The position numbers were made by a program, and so were the translations under genes. Below, piece after piece: positions 35,670-43,475 of a stretch of DNA of 46,166 nt (position 1 is the first letter of the stretch; each line of letters starts with the position of its first letter). This stretch comes from Gammaproteobacteria bacterium (GTDB lineage Bacteria > Pseudomonadota > Gammaproteobacteria > SG8-11), in assembly GCA_024641505.1 (NCBI GenBank), contig JAHECY010000022.1, forward strand, positions 1 to 46,166. Direction: 5' to 3'. The notes below the pieces were generated by a model, which ran no database searches, was not told the origin of the DNA, and was given only the letters and a program-made list of their open reading frames with translations.

Positions 35670-36120
35670 TTCGCGCCCTTTGTTCCGCGGACCATCAACG
35701 TAAGATGAGTTCAGAGTTTGGAACTATTCCATGGCGTTCGTTTCATCCAGGGTTATCGGCAAACCATTCCTGGCCACCACCCATATCGGATTCAATTGAT
35801 TATAAAAGAAGTAACAAATTATTTCACAATGGAATTGTTCTCATTAGCTATTGTATAGGAATGACGCAATTCCTGCGCCTATCACCCTCCACTCTGCAGG
35901 AACAATACACGAGGTTAGGGGGCTTATGTCCGTACACCGATTAACCATGGCCGACTCTCAAGGCCGCATGTCTCGACTGGCGTAGATTGCACAGCGTTGA
36001 CAATAGTTTGCACCTGAAAAATTTGTTAACAGCGAGGTTAAATTATTATTCTTAAATGTAGAAAACGTCTTTTTCGCCGATAGTGTAACTATTAACACTG
36101 TGCCAGCGAGGCCTGAAAAT
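35670..36120. other. Divergent intergenic region upstream of the hemerythrin gene
   Basis: A TTGACA at 35994-35999 on the plus strand could be a -35 box, but the -10 at 17-18 bases is poor. An operator-like dyad just before the hemerythrin start is described separately. The 79-codon plus frame at 35705-35944 has no recognisable features. Confidence 0.4.
36082..36099 (+). promoter_or_regulatory. Operator-like dyad before the hemerythrin gene
   Basis: AGTGT (36082-36086) and ACACT (36095-36099) form perfect arms around AACTATTA. The dyad ends 21 bases before the ATG, where a repressor or activator could act. The factor is unknown. Confidence 0.35.
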
Positions 36121-36564
36121 ATGACATCTGGAGTGACTCAAACCTCATCTGATGCTAAAAAGAATGATAATGATACCGGGGAGCACTTACACTGGAACGA
36201 TTCTTATAACACGGGGGATGAAAAAACCGATGCGGAGCACCACCGGTTGTTTGCGTTAATCAATGAGTTCCAGGATGCCATCCAAGACCACCTTGAAAGC
36301 GACAATTTGGCGATTCTGTTCAGTGTTATCGTCGACACCTTCAATGTGCATTTTTCCAAGGAAGAGGTCAAGACAAAAATATTGTCTTACCCCAATTTCG
36401 AATCTTATATCAAGAATCACTGCAATTTGTTATCCGCTGCCGGACGCGTCAAGCTGAATCTGGAAGAAAAGGTCGCGGGTGCACCAGGTACCGCCTTCAT
36501 GTTTCTAAAGAACTGGGTGAAGATACATATTGCCAGTGGTCACCAGGGTAAATCTCACGTGTAA
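36121..36564 (+). CDS. Bacteriohemerythrin-like protein with altered iron ligands
   Basis: 147 residues. ATG 36121 has GAGG about nine bases upstream; a GTG seven codons earlier is less likely. The four-helix hemerythrin fold is clear: HWNDSYNTGDEKTDAEHHRLF (positions 24-44, here split as HWND..G..D..HHRLF), HFSKEE, YIKNH and WVKIHIASGH. Aligned to the seven canonical ligands, His40, His77, Glu81, His100 and His136 are kept. The position of the fifth (second His of the HxxxH pair) is Tyr96, and the bridging Asp is His141. Oxygen or NO sensing, or iron storage, is normal for the family, but the changed ligands make plain oxygen binding uncertain. It lies between two-component genes and overlaps the hybrid kinase gene by ten bases at the 3' ends. 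Confidence 0.85.
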   Translation: MTSGVTQTSSDAKKNDNDTGEHLHWNDSYNTGDEKTDAEHHRLFALINEFQDAIQDHLESDNLAILFSVIVDTFNVHFSKEEVKTKILSYPNFESYIKNHCNLLSAAGRVKLNLEEKVAGAPGTAFMFLKNWVKIHIASGHQGKSHV

Positions 36565-38729
36565 GAGGTAAGCCGTGAGATTTGTTCCATCAACAGGTTC
36601 GTTTCGATCGGTTTTGTACAGTAACCTTGGATACCGAGTTCTCGGGCGTAGGATTCCGAAACCACGTCGCTATTTCCGGTACAGATGATCACCGGGCAAT
36701 CCTGACGGATTTTGCTTATGTTTTCGAACAGTTCGATGCCGCATATGCCTGGCATTATTTGGTCGGTTATCACCAGATCGTAATCGCCTGGAGCGTCCTG
36801 AAAGGCGGCCAGGGCTTCTTGGCTATTGGTTTCGATATGGACATCGTAGCCGTGTTCTTGAATTAACTCGCGCAGAAATTTACCAACGGAAACCTCGTCA
36901 TCGACCACCATTATCCTCGGTTTTTTCGACGCGGATGCGCGTGCAGTGACTTGCGTCGGCAAATTATTTTCAGGACATACCGAAGAGTTCAAGCTGTGCG
37001 CCAAGGGGAACAGCAGAGTAAACATAGTGCCTTCGGCGCTGGATGTTTTAAGCAAGATATGTCCGTGATGCTCATGCATAATGCCGTGCACCATGGACAA
37101 GCCCATGCCGGTGCCACGTCCGACTTCCTTGGTGGTGAAAAAAGGATCGAATACACGGTGTACTATATCCGTTGGAATGCCGCTGCCGTTATCTTTGACG
37201 TCGATAGCAAGAAACTCCCCGGTGAAATGCTGACTGCAGGCACTACACACGTGATTGTTGGCCGAAAATAACCGGGAGCTGATGATCACCGTACCTGTGC
37301 CGTTGGTGGCGTCTTTCGCGTTGATACATAAATTCATGAAAATCTGGTTGAGCTTGACGACATCACTCTTGATGTGCGGCATATTCTGTTCGAGATCAGC
37401 ATGGATTTGGAAACTGGAAGGTAGCGATGAACGCAACATTTTGATGGTTTCCTTGATCACCGTTTCCACGCCGATCATACTCCATTCACTGTTGGCACCA
37501 CGGCTGAAGGCCAGCATTTGGGCGATCAAATCACGTGCGCGCGTACCGGCGTTCATCACCTCACTGAGATAATTTTTCAACTTGTCGATGGAGATGACCG
37601 TGCTATTCGCGGTAAAAGCCGCCAGCTCGGTAAATCCCATAATGGAAGCGAGAATATTATTGAAGTCGTGGGCAATACCACCAGTAAGCTGTCCAATCGC
37701 TTCCATCTTTTGCGACTGTTGCAGCTTTTTCTCCAGATCCAGTTGTTTTATTTGATTATTGCGCGTTTCATCAACAAACTTTATGCGTTCGATAGCCGCA
37801 GAAATGTGGCCAGTCATGCTGACGATGTATTCCAGCTCGGATTCGGTGGGGATTTTACAACCCTCGTCACCAAAAGTTCCTATACCCAACGAACCTCGTT
37901 TTTCACCGAGAAAGTACAAGGGGATCATGATCAGGGTACGATTCTGCAGCTGTTCAACGATTTCTTTATTGGTACGCGGATCGGTACGGGCATCGTCGAT
38001 GATCAGGGGTGCCTCGCTCGCGACCATTTCTTCGAGAAATCTGTCGCCCTCTACCCTCAGTGTCGTGAAATTCGTTTTTACATTGTGTTCATTATTGCTG
38101 CCAATCGATAAAATCTGAATATATTTTGAGCGATTGTAATCAAATGTATAAATCCACACATTTCCATAGCCGGTACTGGTACGCATTTCATCGCGTACCA
38201 TGTGCAGCAAGTTATCGTAGTCCGTGGCTTGTTGCAGGGTACGGGACCAATTCAGAAGATTATTACTGCGAGTCTGGTGGGAGAGATAGACTTTCTCCAG
38301 TCTATTCTGTTCAGAGGTATCTTGGGCAACCATGAACAATTGGCGTACTTGATCGCTGCCTGGAAGCCATAGAGGTGATATGGTAACTCGTATGATTACC
38401 TCAGTCTTGTGACTGTGGCTCAGGGTTATTTCAGTGCTGATAAAGGCACATTGGCCACCTACCAGGCGCTTTATGTTGCTCAAAAACATCTGATGGTCGG
38501 CCGCGGACATTAACCCGGCGATATTCAAATTCTGCAATTCACTCGCCGAGTAACCCAACATTTGTACAAGTTTATTATTGGCATATAGAAACCCACCATC
38601 AACCGACAGTTTGGCAATACCCAGCACTTCATCGTCAACAGCGTTAATGGAAAAGTTTGCAGGATCGCCGGAAGGCGTTAACGAGGTGTCAATGGAGTCT
38701 CTTGCACTGATTTCCCCAGAATTCTTCAT
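36555..38729 (-). CDS. Soluble hybrid histidine kinase (PAS-GAF-HisKA-HATPase-REC)
   Basis: 724 residues, no membrane segment. PAS about 28-145 (LGIAKLSVDGGFLYANNKL); GAF about 165-310 (IMIPLYFLGEKRGSLGIG); HisKA with His354 in GGIAHDFNNILAS; HATPase_c with DNGSGIP and GRGTGMGLSMVHG; and a C-terminal receiver with Asp656 in LVITDQIMPG and Lys in CTKPIE. Just before the DNGSGI box is a CSACSQHFTGE segment, a CxxC insert. The REC gene at 38744-39118 lies 14 bases upstream in the same direction, so the pair is an operon. The 3' end overlaps the hemerythrin gene by ten bases. The ATG at 38729 has only a weak ribosome site. Confidence 0.9.
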   Translation of the reverse strand: MKNSGEISARDSIDTSLTPSGDPANFSINAVDDEVLGIAKLSVDGGFLYANNKLVQMLGYSASELQNLNIAGLMSAADHQMFLSNIKRLVGGQCAFISTEITLSHSHKTEVIIRVTISPLWLPGSDQVRQLFMVAQDTSEQNRLEKVYLSHQTRSNNLLNWSRTLQQATDYDNLLHMVRDEMRTSTGYGNVWIYTFDYNRSKYIQILSIGSNNEHNVKTNFTTLRVEGDRFLEEMVASEAPLIIDDARTDPRTNKEIVEQLQNRTLIMIPLYFLGEKRGSLGIGTFGDEGCKIPTESELEYIVSMTGHISAAIERIKFVDETRNNQIKQLDLEKKLQQSQKMEAIGQLTGGIAHDFNNILASIMGFTELAAFTANSTVISIDKLKNYLSEVMNAGTRARDLIAQMLAFSRGANSEWSMIGVETVIKETIKMLRSSLPSSFQIHADLEQNMPHIKSDVVKLNQIFMNLCINAKDATNGTGTVIISSRLFSANNHVCSACSQHFTGEFLAIDVKDNGSGIPTDIVHRVFDPFFTTKEVGRGTGMGLSMVHGIMHEHHGHILLKTSSAEGTMFTLLFPLAHSLNSSVCPENNLPTQVTARASASKKPRIMVVDDEVSVGKFLRELIQEHGYDVHIETNSQEALAAFQDAPGDYDLVITDQIMPGICGIELFENISKIRQDCPVIICTGNSDVVSESYARELGIQGYCTKPIETNLLMEQISRLTSYT

Positions 38730-38743
38730 GCTTGATATCTGAA

Positions 38744-39118
38744 TTAATTGATGGATAAGATGCTGGTTACTTTATCTTTTAAGTCCTGCATTCCAAATGG
38801 TTTATTTAATATAGCGTTGGCGCCTACTAATTCAGCAATAGGTAAATAATCGAACCGACCGGTCATGCCACCGCCACCGGAAATCGCAATGATTCTGCTC
38901 TCAGGGAATTTATGCTTGATTTCCATAATCAGGTCAATACCACTCTTCTTGGGCATTACCAGATCTGTGATAACCAGGTCAAAAGGGTCGTTGGTGTACA
39001 GTTTGAGCGCTTCCTCACCATTGAAAGCTTCAACAATACTGTGCCCATCCTGTTCAAGCATTTCCCTCAGCATCTCCCGGATCGAGGTTTCATCGTCGAT
39101 GACCAATACTCGTGCCAT
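38744..39118 (-). CDS. Stand-alone receiver-domain protein, first gene of the hybrid-kinase operon
   Basis: 124 residues. ATG 39118 has AGGAG seven to eight bases upstream; a longer frame back to 39376 lacks domain features. It has DDE (8-10), Asp52 in LVITDLVMPKKSG, the glycine-rich SGGGGMTGRFDYLP loop and Lys in LNKPF. It is the closest relative of the receiver at 34471-34842 (about 63% identical by my count). Fourteen bases separate it from the hybrid kinase, so it is probably that kinase's partner or phosphate sink (inference). Confidence 0.9.
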   Translation of the reverse strand: MARVLVIDDETSIREMLREMLEQDGHSIVEAFNGEEALKLYTNDPFDLVITDLVMPKKSGIDLIMEIKHKFPESRIIAISGGGGMTGRFDYLPIAELVGANAILNKPFGMQDLKDKVTSILSIN

Positions 39119-39689
39119 GGTGGATCTCCTAAGAAAAATATCAAAATTCAAGTTTGAGTCATGGTGCCTGGCATTTCGAACTGGAAATCGGAGGCAAAAT
39201 GATGACTGGTGCCGAAATTGCCGATTTCGTCGGGACACTGTCACAATTCGTAAAGTGATGTAGTGAATAACCATGCCCCGAAGTAATGTGTAAGCAATCT
39301 GTTGATTGAAGCTTGCACTTGATTCGTCAATTTCTATAGGAGAGATGTCGTCTCCCCAGAAGTAATCTGAACTCAAATATTGTAAATTTAAATAACGTTT
39401 AAAGTCGCATTAATAAATCGTGACGATGGATGCTGTAACAATGTTTAACTGTTGCGTTCTTGTGTCTGATTCATCAGGTCCTGGGGGAGGTGATTAGACT
39501 CACTCTAGATCGATAAAATGCAGCCGCGAGGTGGCCGCATTCTGACGGGTATGAAAAGTATGCGTAGTGACTCAAATACCAGTTTATAAATTTTCTGTAA
39601 TCGTTTATCGAAGACTCAGCGTGTACTCTCAACAGCCTGATGCGAACAGGCATTTGTCGTCTGGCAAGATTGTCTGCCGCCTTGACCCA
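39119..39689. other. Intergenic region between two minus-strand operons
   Basis: No gene is supported. It holds a terminator for the upstream ThDP/citrate-synthase-like operon, described separately, and a small GCCTG/CAGGC hairpin at 39635-39651. The promoter of the REC/hybrid-kinase operon should lie in 39130-39400, which is AT-rich, but I cannot place boxes with confidence. Confidence 0.45.
39515..39539 (-). terminator. Intrinsic terminator of the ThDP/citrate-synthase-like operon
   Basis: Read on the minus strand, TGCGGCC and GGCTGCA form a seven-pair stem (one G-U) around ACCTCGC, followed by TTTTA. The G-U pair would be an A-C mismatch on the other strand, so the element is oriented with the minus-strand operon, about 150 bases past its last stop. 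Confidence 0.55.
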
Positions 39690-40565
39690 TTAAACAGGGT
39701 TTCCTCTGTAGGAGCGCGAAGATGTGCCCACGTAGTTTATGGCAGAGCAGGGTATCGGAAAGAACGAGCCCGGGTCATGGTTCAGTGCGTCGATATAGCA
39801 ACACATAAATCCGCTACTGAAACACAGGGTGACATAGTGACAAAACTCCCGTGTACTCATATGCTGGTCCGCTGCCAGAGCCGCCATATAGATTCCCGCG
39901 TTGGCAGCGAGTTCCAGACCTAATCCGGGTAGATTTTTTTCGATTTCAGCAACAAGGGAGAGATACCTGCCGCCGCCAAATCCCAGTTCTTGCGCCAGTC
40001 CCAGCAACACGTCGATACGCTCGTCCCGGCGCACCAGCGGGCGACCGTATCCTGGGAACACGGCGACGGCGCGTTGCTTGCCTGCGCCGGGATGTCCTTG
40101 TTTGCGACATCGGGCTTCGCGCAGGATATTACGTAGAATTTTCGGTAACGCCAAACCCGCGTCTTGTTGGGTCGCGACCCGCCGCAATAAATGCATGGCA
40201 CCAGTCAGCGGCCGGTGTCCATAGATTGTCGCTTCGGAAACCGCGGTTGCGGCGGCAATCGCCAGACTCGCTGTGGAACGAGCGCTGCCGGCCAGGGCCG
40301 ACACGCCATTGTTCCAGATGCGGGGGTCCGGATAACTCGTGGCGATGACCCAAATACCGTTGAATAACCGCAGCTGTCGCGGGTCATGACGCCGGTTAGT
40401 GATGCCGAGCAGCAATAGCTCCATCCATGACATATCACGCAGCTCAGTAAAAAGATCCCTTCCGCGTAACACGACCCGCTCACCGGGGAACCAAGCCCCC
40501 ATGTCGGTAATCCAGACTGCTTCGCCATCCCTGACTTGTGGTGGAGGTTGTGGGGTAACGGTCAT
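39690..40565 (-). CDS. Divergent citrate-synthase/citryl-CoA-lyase-fold protein (second copy)
   Basis: 291 residues from ATG 40565, which overlaps the previous stop as ATGA. The protein keeps the order of citrate-synthase-fold segments: an N-terminal helical part (MSWMELLLLGI), a YGHRPLTGAMHLL segment at the HGGA position, VFPGYGRPLVRRDERID (170-184) at the GFGH..DPR position, and LAANAGIYMAAL at the N-V-D position. The catalytic His of GFGH is Arg175, the Asp of NVD is replaced (Asn222-Ala-Gly), and no HGGA is present. It is therefore probably not an active citrate synthase alone. It may form a heteromer with the next protein (inference). Confidence 0.8.
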   Translation of the reverse strand: MTVTPQPPPQVRDGEAVWITDMGAWFPGERVVLRGRDLFTELRDMSWMELLLLGITNRRHDPRQLRLFNGIWVIATSYPDPRIWNNGVSALAGSARSTASLAIAAATAVSEATIYGHRPLTGAMHLLRRVATQQDAGLALPKILRNILREARCRKQGHPGAGKQRAVAVFPGYGRPLVRRDERIDVLLGLAQELGFGGGRYLSLVAEIEKNLPGLGLELAANAGIYMAALAADQHMSTREFCHYVTLCFSSGFMCCYIDALNHDPGSFFPIPCSAINYVGTSSRSYRGNPV

Positions 40566-41383
40566 GATTTTCGCCTGCTTCGGGGTTGCAGTCCCGGATC
40601 GTTGCTGAGTTGGATGCCCGTGGCGTGGAAAGGCATTGCACGCCATCCCAGTTCACTTTGTTCCAATGCGTGGGCGCTGGCGCCGGGCAGACGCAATAAC
40701 AAAAACAGGGCTTCGCCCGCATCGGGTGAAAATCCGAGATCCGCAAGTGCGGCGGCGGCAACGGCGCTTTGGGCCAGAGCCAAGCCGGTAATGCTTTCCA
40801 GTGTTGTACGATGGCGTCGCAACCACGCCAGCTTACCTTCGCCAAATGTTGCCGCGAGGTAGTCGAGAGTGTGCTTGATCGGGGCTGGGCAAACTGTTGT
40901 AGTTGCCATGAATCCAGGGGCAGTCTTGACTTCCGGCCAACTGTCCGGAGGGTCATCCCGGGGCGCCGTCAGAAAAGTCCGCCAATGTTCCAGATTATCG
41001 CCCCAGTGTTCGAATGCAACCATTACATGGTAGACATCCCGTGCGCCTCCGTGGTAACCCGCAGCTACCGCCAGAGCGGCCATCAAACAGGATGCCGCTG
41101 TTGAGCCACCGGCGCCACCATTCATCGCGGCACGCACACTAAGATCTCGGGGGCCGGGGTTGGCAAGTGCCACCGCCAAGCCTTCCAATAACGCGCGCTG
41201 CCGGGAGCACGGCAATTCCCGCCGAAATAGCAGAAAAAGGTATTCAATCCAGGTGATTTTTCCCAACAGATCCTGGTAAACATCATATCCGGCGCAATAA
41301 CAGACGCCAGCTTGCATCGGATCTTCGGTATCGGGAATCTCCTGCCAAATTGCCGTAGTAATTGTCGCATCGCTAAACTTCAT
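40562..41383 (-). CDS. Divergent citrate-synthase/citryl-CoA-lyase-fold protein (first copy)
   Basis: 273 residues, close to the size of citryl-CoA-lyase-like proteins. AAGYHGGARDVYHVM holds the HGGA motif (His111), the first catalytic His position of the fold. The GFGH segment is GFMATTTVCPAP (157-168), with no His, and the N-V-D segment is LAQSAVAA, with Gln205 at the Asp position. The C-terminal LGFSPDAGEALFLLLRLPGASAHALEQ matches the dimer/CoA region of the family (usual pattern pG..aHa.E). Start ATG 41383 overlaps the ThDP enzyme's stop, and its own stop overlaps the next start. One canonical His is kept here and none in the partner. Confidence 0.82.
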   Translation of the reverse strand: MKFSDATITTAIWQEIPDTEDPMQAGVCYCAGYDVYQDLLGKITWIEYLFLLFRRELPCSRQRALLEGLAVALANPGPRDLSVRAAMNGGAGGSTAASCLMAALAVAAGYHGGARDVYHVMVAFEHWGDNLEHWRTFLTAPRDDPPDSWPEVKTAPGFMATTTVCPAPIKHTLDYLAATFGEGKLAWLRRHRTTLESITGLALAQSAVAAAALADLGFSPDAGEALFLLLRLPGASAHALEQSELGWRAMPFHATGIQLSNDPGLQPRSRRKS

Positions 41384-43188
41384 CTTGCAGCGTCACCCAG
41401 TATTTTCATGCGGGTACCGATCGGTGGTACTTCTTCGGTATCGATATATACGTCCAGAAGTGTTGGCAGGGTTCTTTCCAAAATCGCTGTCATGTCCAGA
41501 GCGCGCAGGTCGGACAAAGAATGAATGGTATGGGCATGCGCGCCCATGGCGCGCGCATAGGCACTGAAATCCACGACCGGTAAGCGATAGCCGATAGCTT
41601 CCGCTCCGGCCAATCGTTGCCCGTGCTTTACCATGCCCAGGGCGGAATCATTCAGCACGATGAAGATAACGGGCAGGCGCTCCTGCACGGCGACACTGAG
41701 TTCCTGGCCGCTCATCAGCAGACTACCGTCACCGGTAATGCAAACCACCGTATCGGAAATCGCGCCCAGGGCCATGCCGACGGCGGCGCCGATGGCCCAA
41801 CCCATGGAGGCGAATTCGAAGGCGCCGAAAAATAGCCCGGGTTCCCGGTCCCGGCGTGGACTCAGGCGTCGATCGTGAGGATGCAGGTAATGCACTGCCC
41901 AAGCCATGCTGTTGCCGGAATCCACCAGATAGCGCGTGCCCGGAGGTAACAGCCGTGGTAATTCACGCATTAGTGACTGGGGTTTGATCGGCGCTTTATT
42001 GCCAACGATTGCACCAAATGAATGGAGTTGCGATTGATCCTGGAGCTGACTTTGGGCCGCGAATTGTTTTACGGCCAAGGGCACGACGACGGCATCCTTC
42101 GTCTGGGGAACAACATTGGCAAGTAAATGCTCAAAAATTGTCGTTAATTCCCCGAAAACATGTAGCGCGGCCATTGGCGAACGCGTGAAATTCTGACGGA
42201 TGTCATCGATGTGTACCAATCTGTCATTGAGTAAAATCTGATCCCAGCCATTGGTTGACCATTCGCCAAGATTGGTACCAACAGCGATTATCGTATCAAG
42301 TTGCGGATCCAATAGCGCCATTTTTGCGTGATCGTGTCCGGCGAACCCTAAGGTACCGCCGTATTGCGGATGCTGTGAGTTAATGAACCCTTTACCATGG
42401 GGAGTGGTGAGTACAGTGGCTTGCAAACGACTTGCCAGGGCCAGCAGCAGCCCGGCGATTGGTGCGCAGGACTCACCTACCAGGAAAACCAGTTTGCGCG
42501 CTGTAATGATGCGTTGAACGAGTTTGTTGACCGATGGCATATCCATGGTTTTTGGTTGATTAAGCAGGTGGTTGATGTTGTAAGAAGGTTTCATCACCGG
42601 GCTTGCGGTGCGTAACAGGTCAAGGGGGATGGTTAAGTGTGCGGGTCCGGGTGCGGGCCCAAATGCGGATATGAGAGCGGATACCAGCTTATGCTCGAAT
42701 TGTTCGATATTGGACACCAGGCTGTTGTAGCGCGTGCAGTGTTGGAACATTCCAAGGGTATTAATGCCCGTACACGACGACTCCTGCAGCGCACCCCGGC
42801 CGAAGTTGCGCAAACTGGTCTGTGCGGTAATGACCAGCATCGGAATATGATTTTCGTAGGCGGAAGCAGCACCGGTGATGAGGTTGGTGGCTCCTGGACC
42901 GGTAGTGGCGCAACACACGCCGAGTTTTCCCGTGCGCCGATAATAACCATCCGCCATGAACGCCGCACCGCACTCGTGCCGCGCCACGATCGCCCGGGTG
43001 CCATGCCGGCGCTCACTGCGTGCCAACGCATTGTATAAAGGTTCAATGGCGCCACCGGGAACGCCGAAAATATAGGCAACGCCGAGGTCCGTCAAGTATT
43101 GTATAAGGATGTCACCGAGCTCTGGGGTATTGCCTGAGTGTACTGCGGTTTCTTTATCAGCATGAGAAGCTGCTACATTGGAGGACAT
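41380..43188 (-). CDS. ThDP-dependent enzyme of the acetolactate synthase family
   Basis: 602 residues from ATG 43188, with AAAGGT about six bases upstream; the frame opens 38 codons earlier without family features. The N-terminal PYR domain has FGVPGGAIEPLYNAL and Glu72 in RHECGAAFMADGY, the Glu that activates the cofactor. Then come the central domain and a PP domain with GDGSLLMSGQEL about 483-494 and NDSALGM about 512, the Mg/ThDP motif. All cofactor residues look intact. The family includes acetolactate synthase, carboligases and 2-oxoacid decarboxylases; the substrate cannot be told. No acetolactate synthase small subunit or ilvC lies nearby, so a branched-chain amino acid role is unlikely. 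It is the first gene of a three-gene operon with two citrate-synthase-fold proteins. Confidence 0.88.
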   Translation of the reverse strand: MSSNVAASHADKETAVHSGNTPELGDILIQYLTDLGVAYIFGVPGGAIEPLYNALARSERRHGTRAIVARHECGAAFMADGYYRRTGKLGVCCATTGPGATNLITGAASAYENHIPMLVITAQTSLRNFGRGALQESSCTGINTLGMFQHCTRYNSLVSNIEQFEHKLVSALISAFGPAPGPAHLTIPLDLLRTASPVMKPSYNINHLLNQPKTMDMPSVNKLVQRIITARKLVFLVGESCAPIAGLLLALASRLQATVLTTPHGKGFINSQHPQYGGTLGFAGHDHAKMALLDPQLDTIIAVGTNLGEWSTNGWDQILLNDRLVHIDDIRQNFTRSPMAALHVFGELTTIFEHLLANVVPQTKDAVVVPLAVKQFAAQSQLQDQSQLHSFGAIVGNKAPIKPQSLMRELPRLLPPGTRYLVDSGNSMAWAVHYLHPHDRRLSPRRDREPGLFFGAFEFASMGWAIGAAVGMALGAISDTVVCITGDGSLLMSGQELSVAVQERLPVIFIVLNDSALGMVKHGQRLAGAEAIGYRLPVVDFSAYARAMGAHAHTIHSLSDLRALDMTAILERTLPTLLDVYIDTEEVPPIGTRMKILGDAAR

Positions 43189-43275
43189 TATATTACCTTT
43201 TGTTATGGGTGTTTCATGGCGGTGCGCCAACACTTTCCTAATAAACGGCGATACATTTCCAGAAATAATTAAGTG

Positions 43276-43291
43276 ATTAACGCGTGTTAAT
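43276..43291. promoter_or_regulatory. Perfect palindrome upstream of the ThDP enzyme
   Basis: ATTAAC (43276-43281) and GTTAAT (43286-43291) flank GCGT. The site is 88-103 bases upstream of the ATG. A dimeric repressor such as LacI- or TetR-type could bind; none is encoded nearby. Confidence 0.4.
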
Positions 43292-43310
43292 ACCTCGAGC
43301 ATATATGATA

Positions 43311-43337
43311 ATTGCGAATATTGCGATTATTACGAAT
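43311..43337. repeat. Three tandem 9-bp repeats upstream of the ThDP enzyme
   Basis: ATTGCGAAT, ATTGCGATT and ATTACGAAT follow one another without spacers. They lie 123-149 bases upstream of the ATG and next to the palindrome at 43276. They could be a multi-copy activator or repressor site. Confidence 0.5.
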
Positions 43338-43475
43338 TGTAAACTATGTTCTGTTGTTGTGTTCAACCATTAATTAATTAATGTATAGAATACGCTGCTG
43401 GTTAAAATTCATTGCTGAAAATAGCAGATGGGGCCGGATGCGTAAGGATAGCAATTGACGTGGGATAACTGGAAA

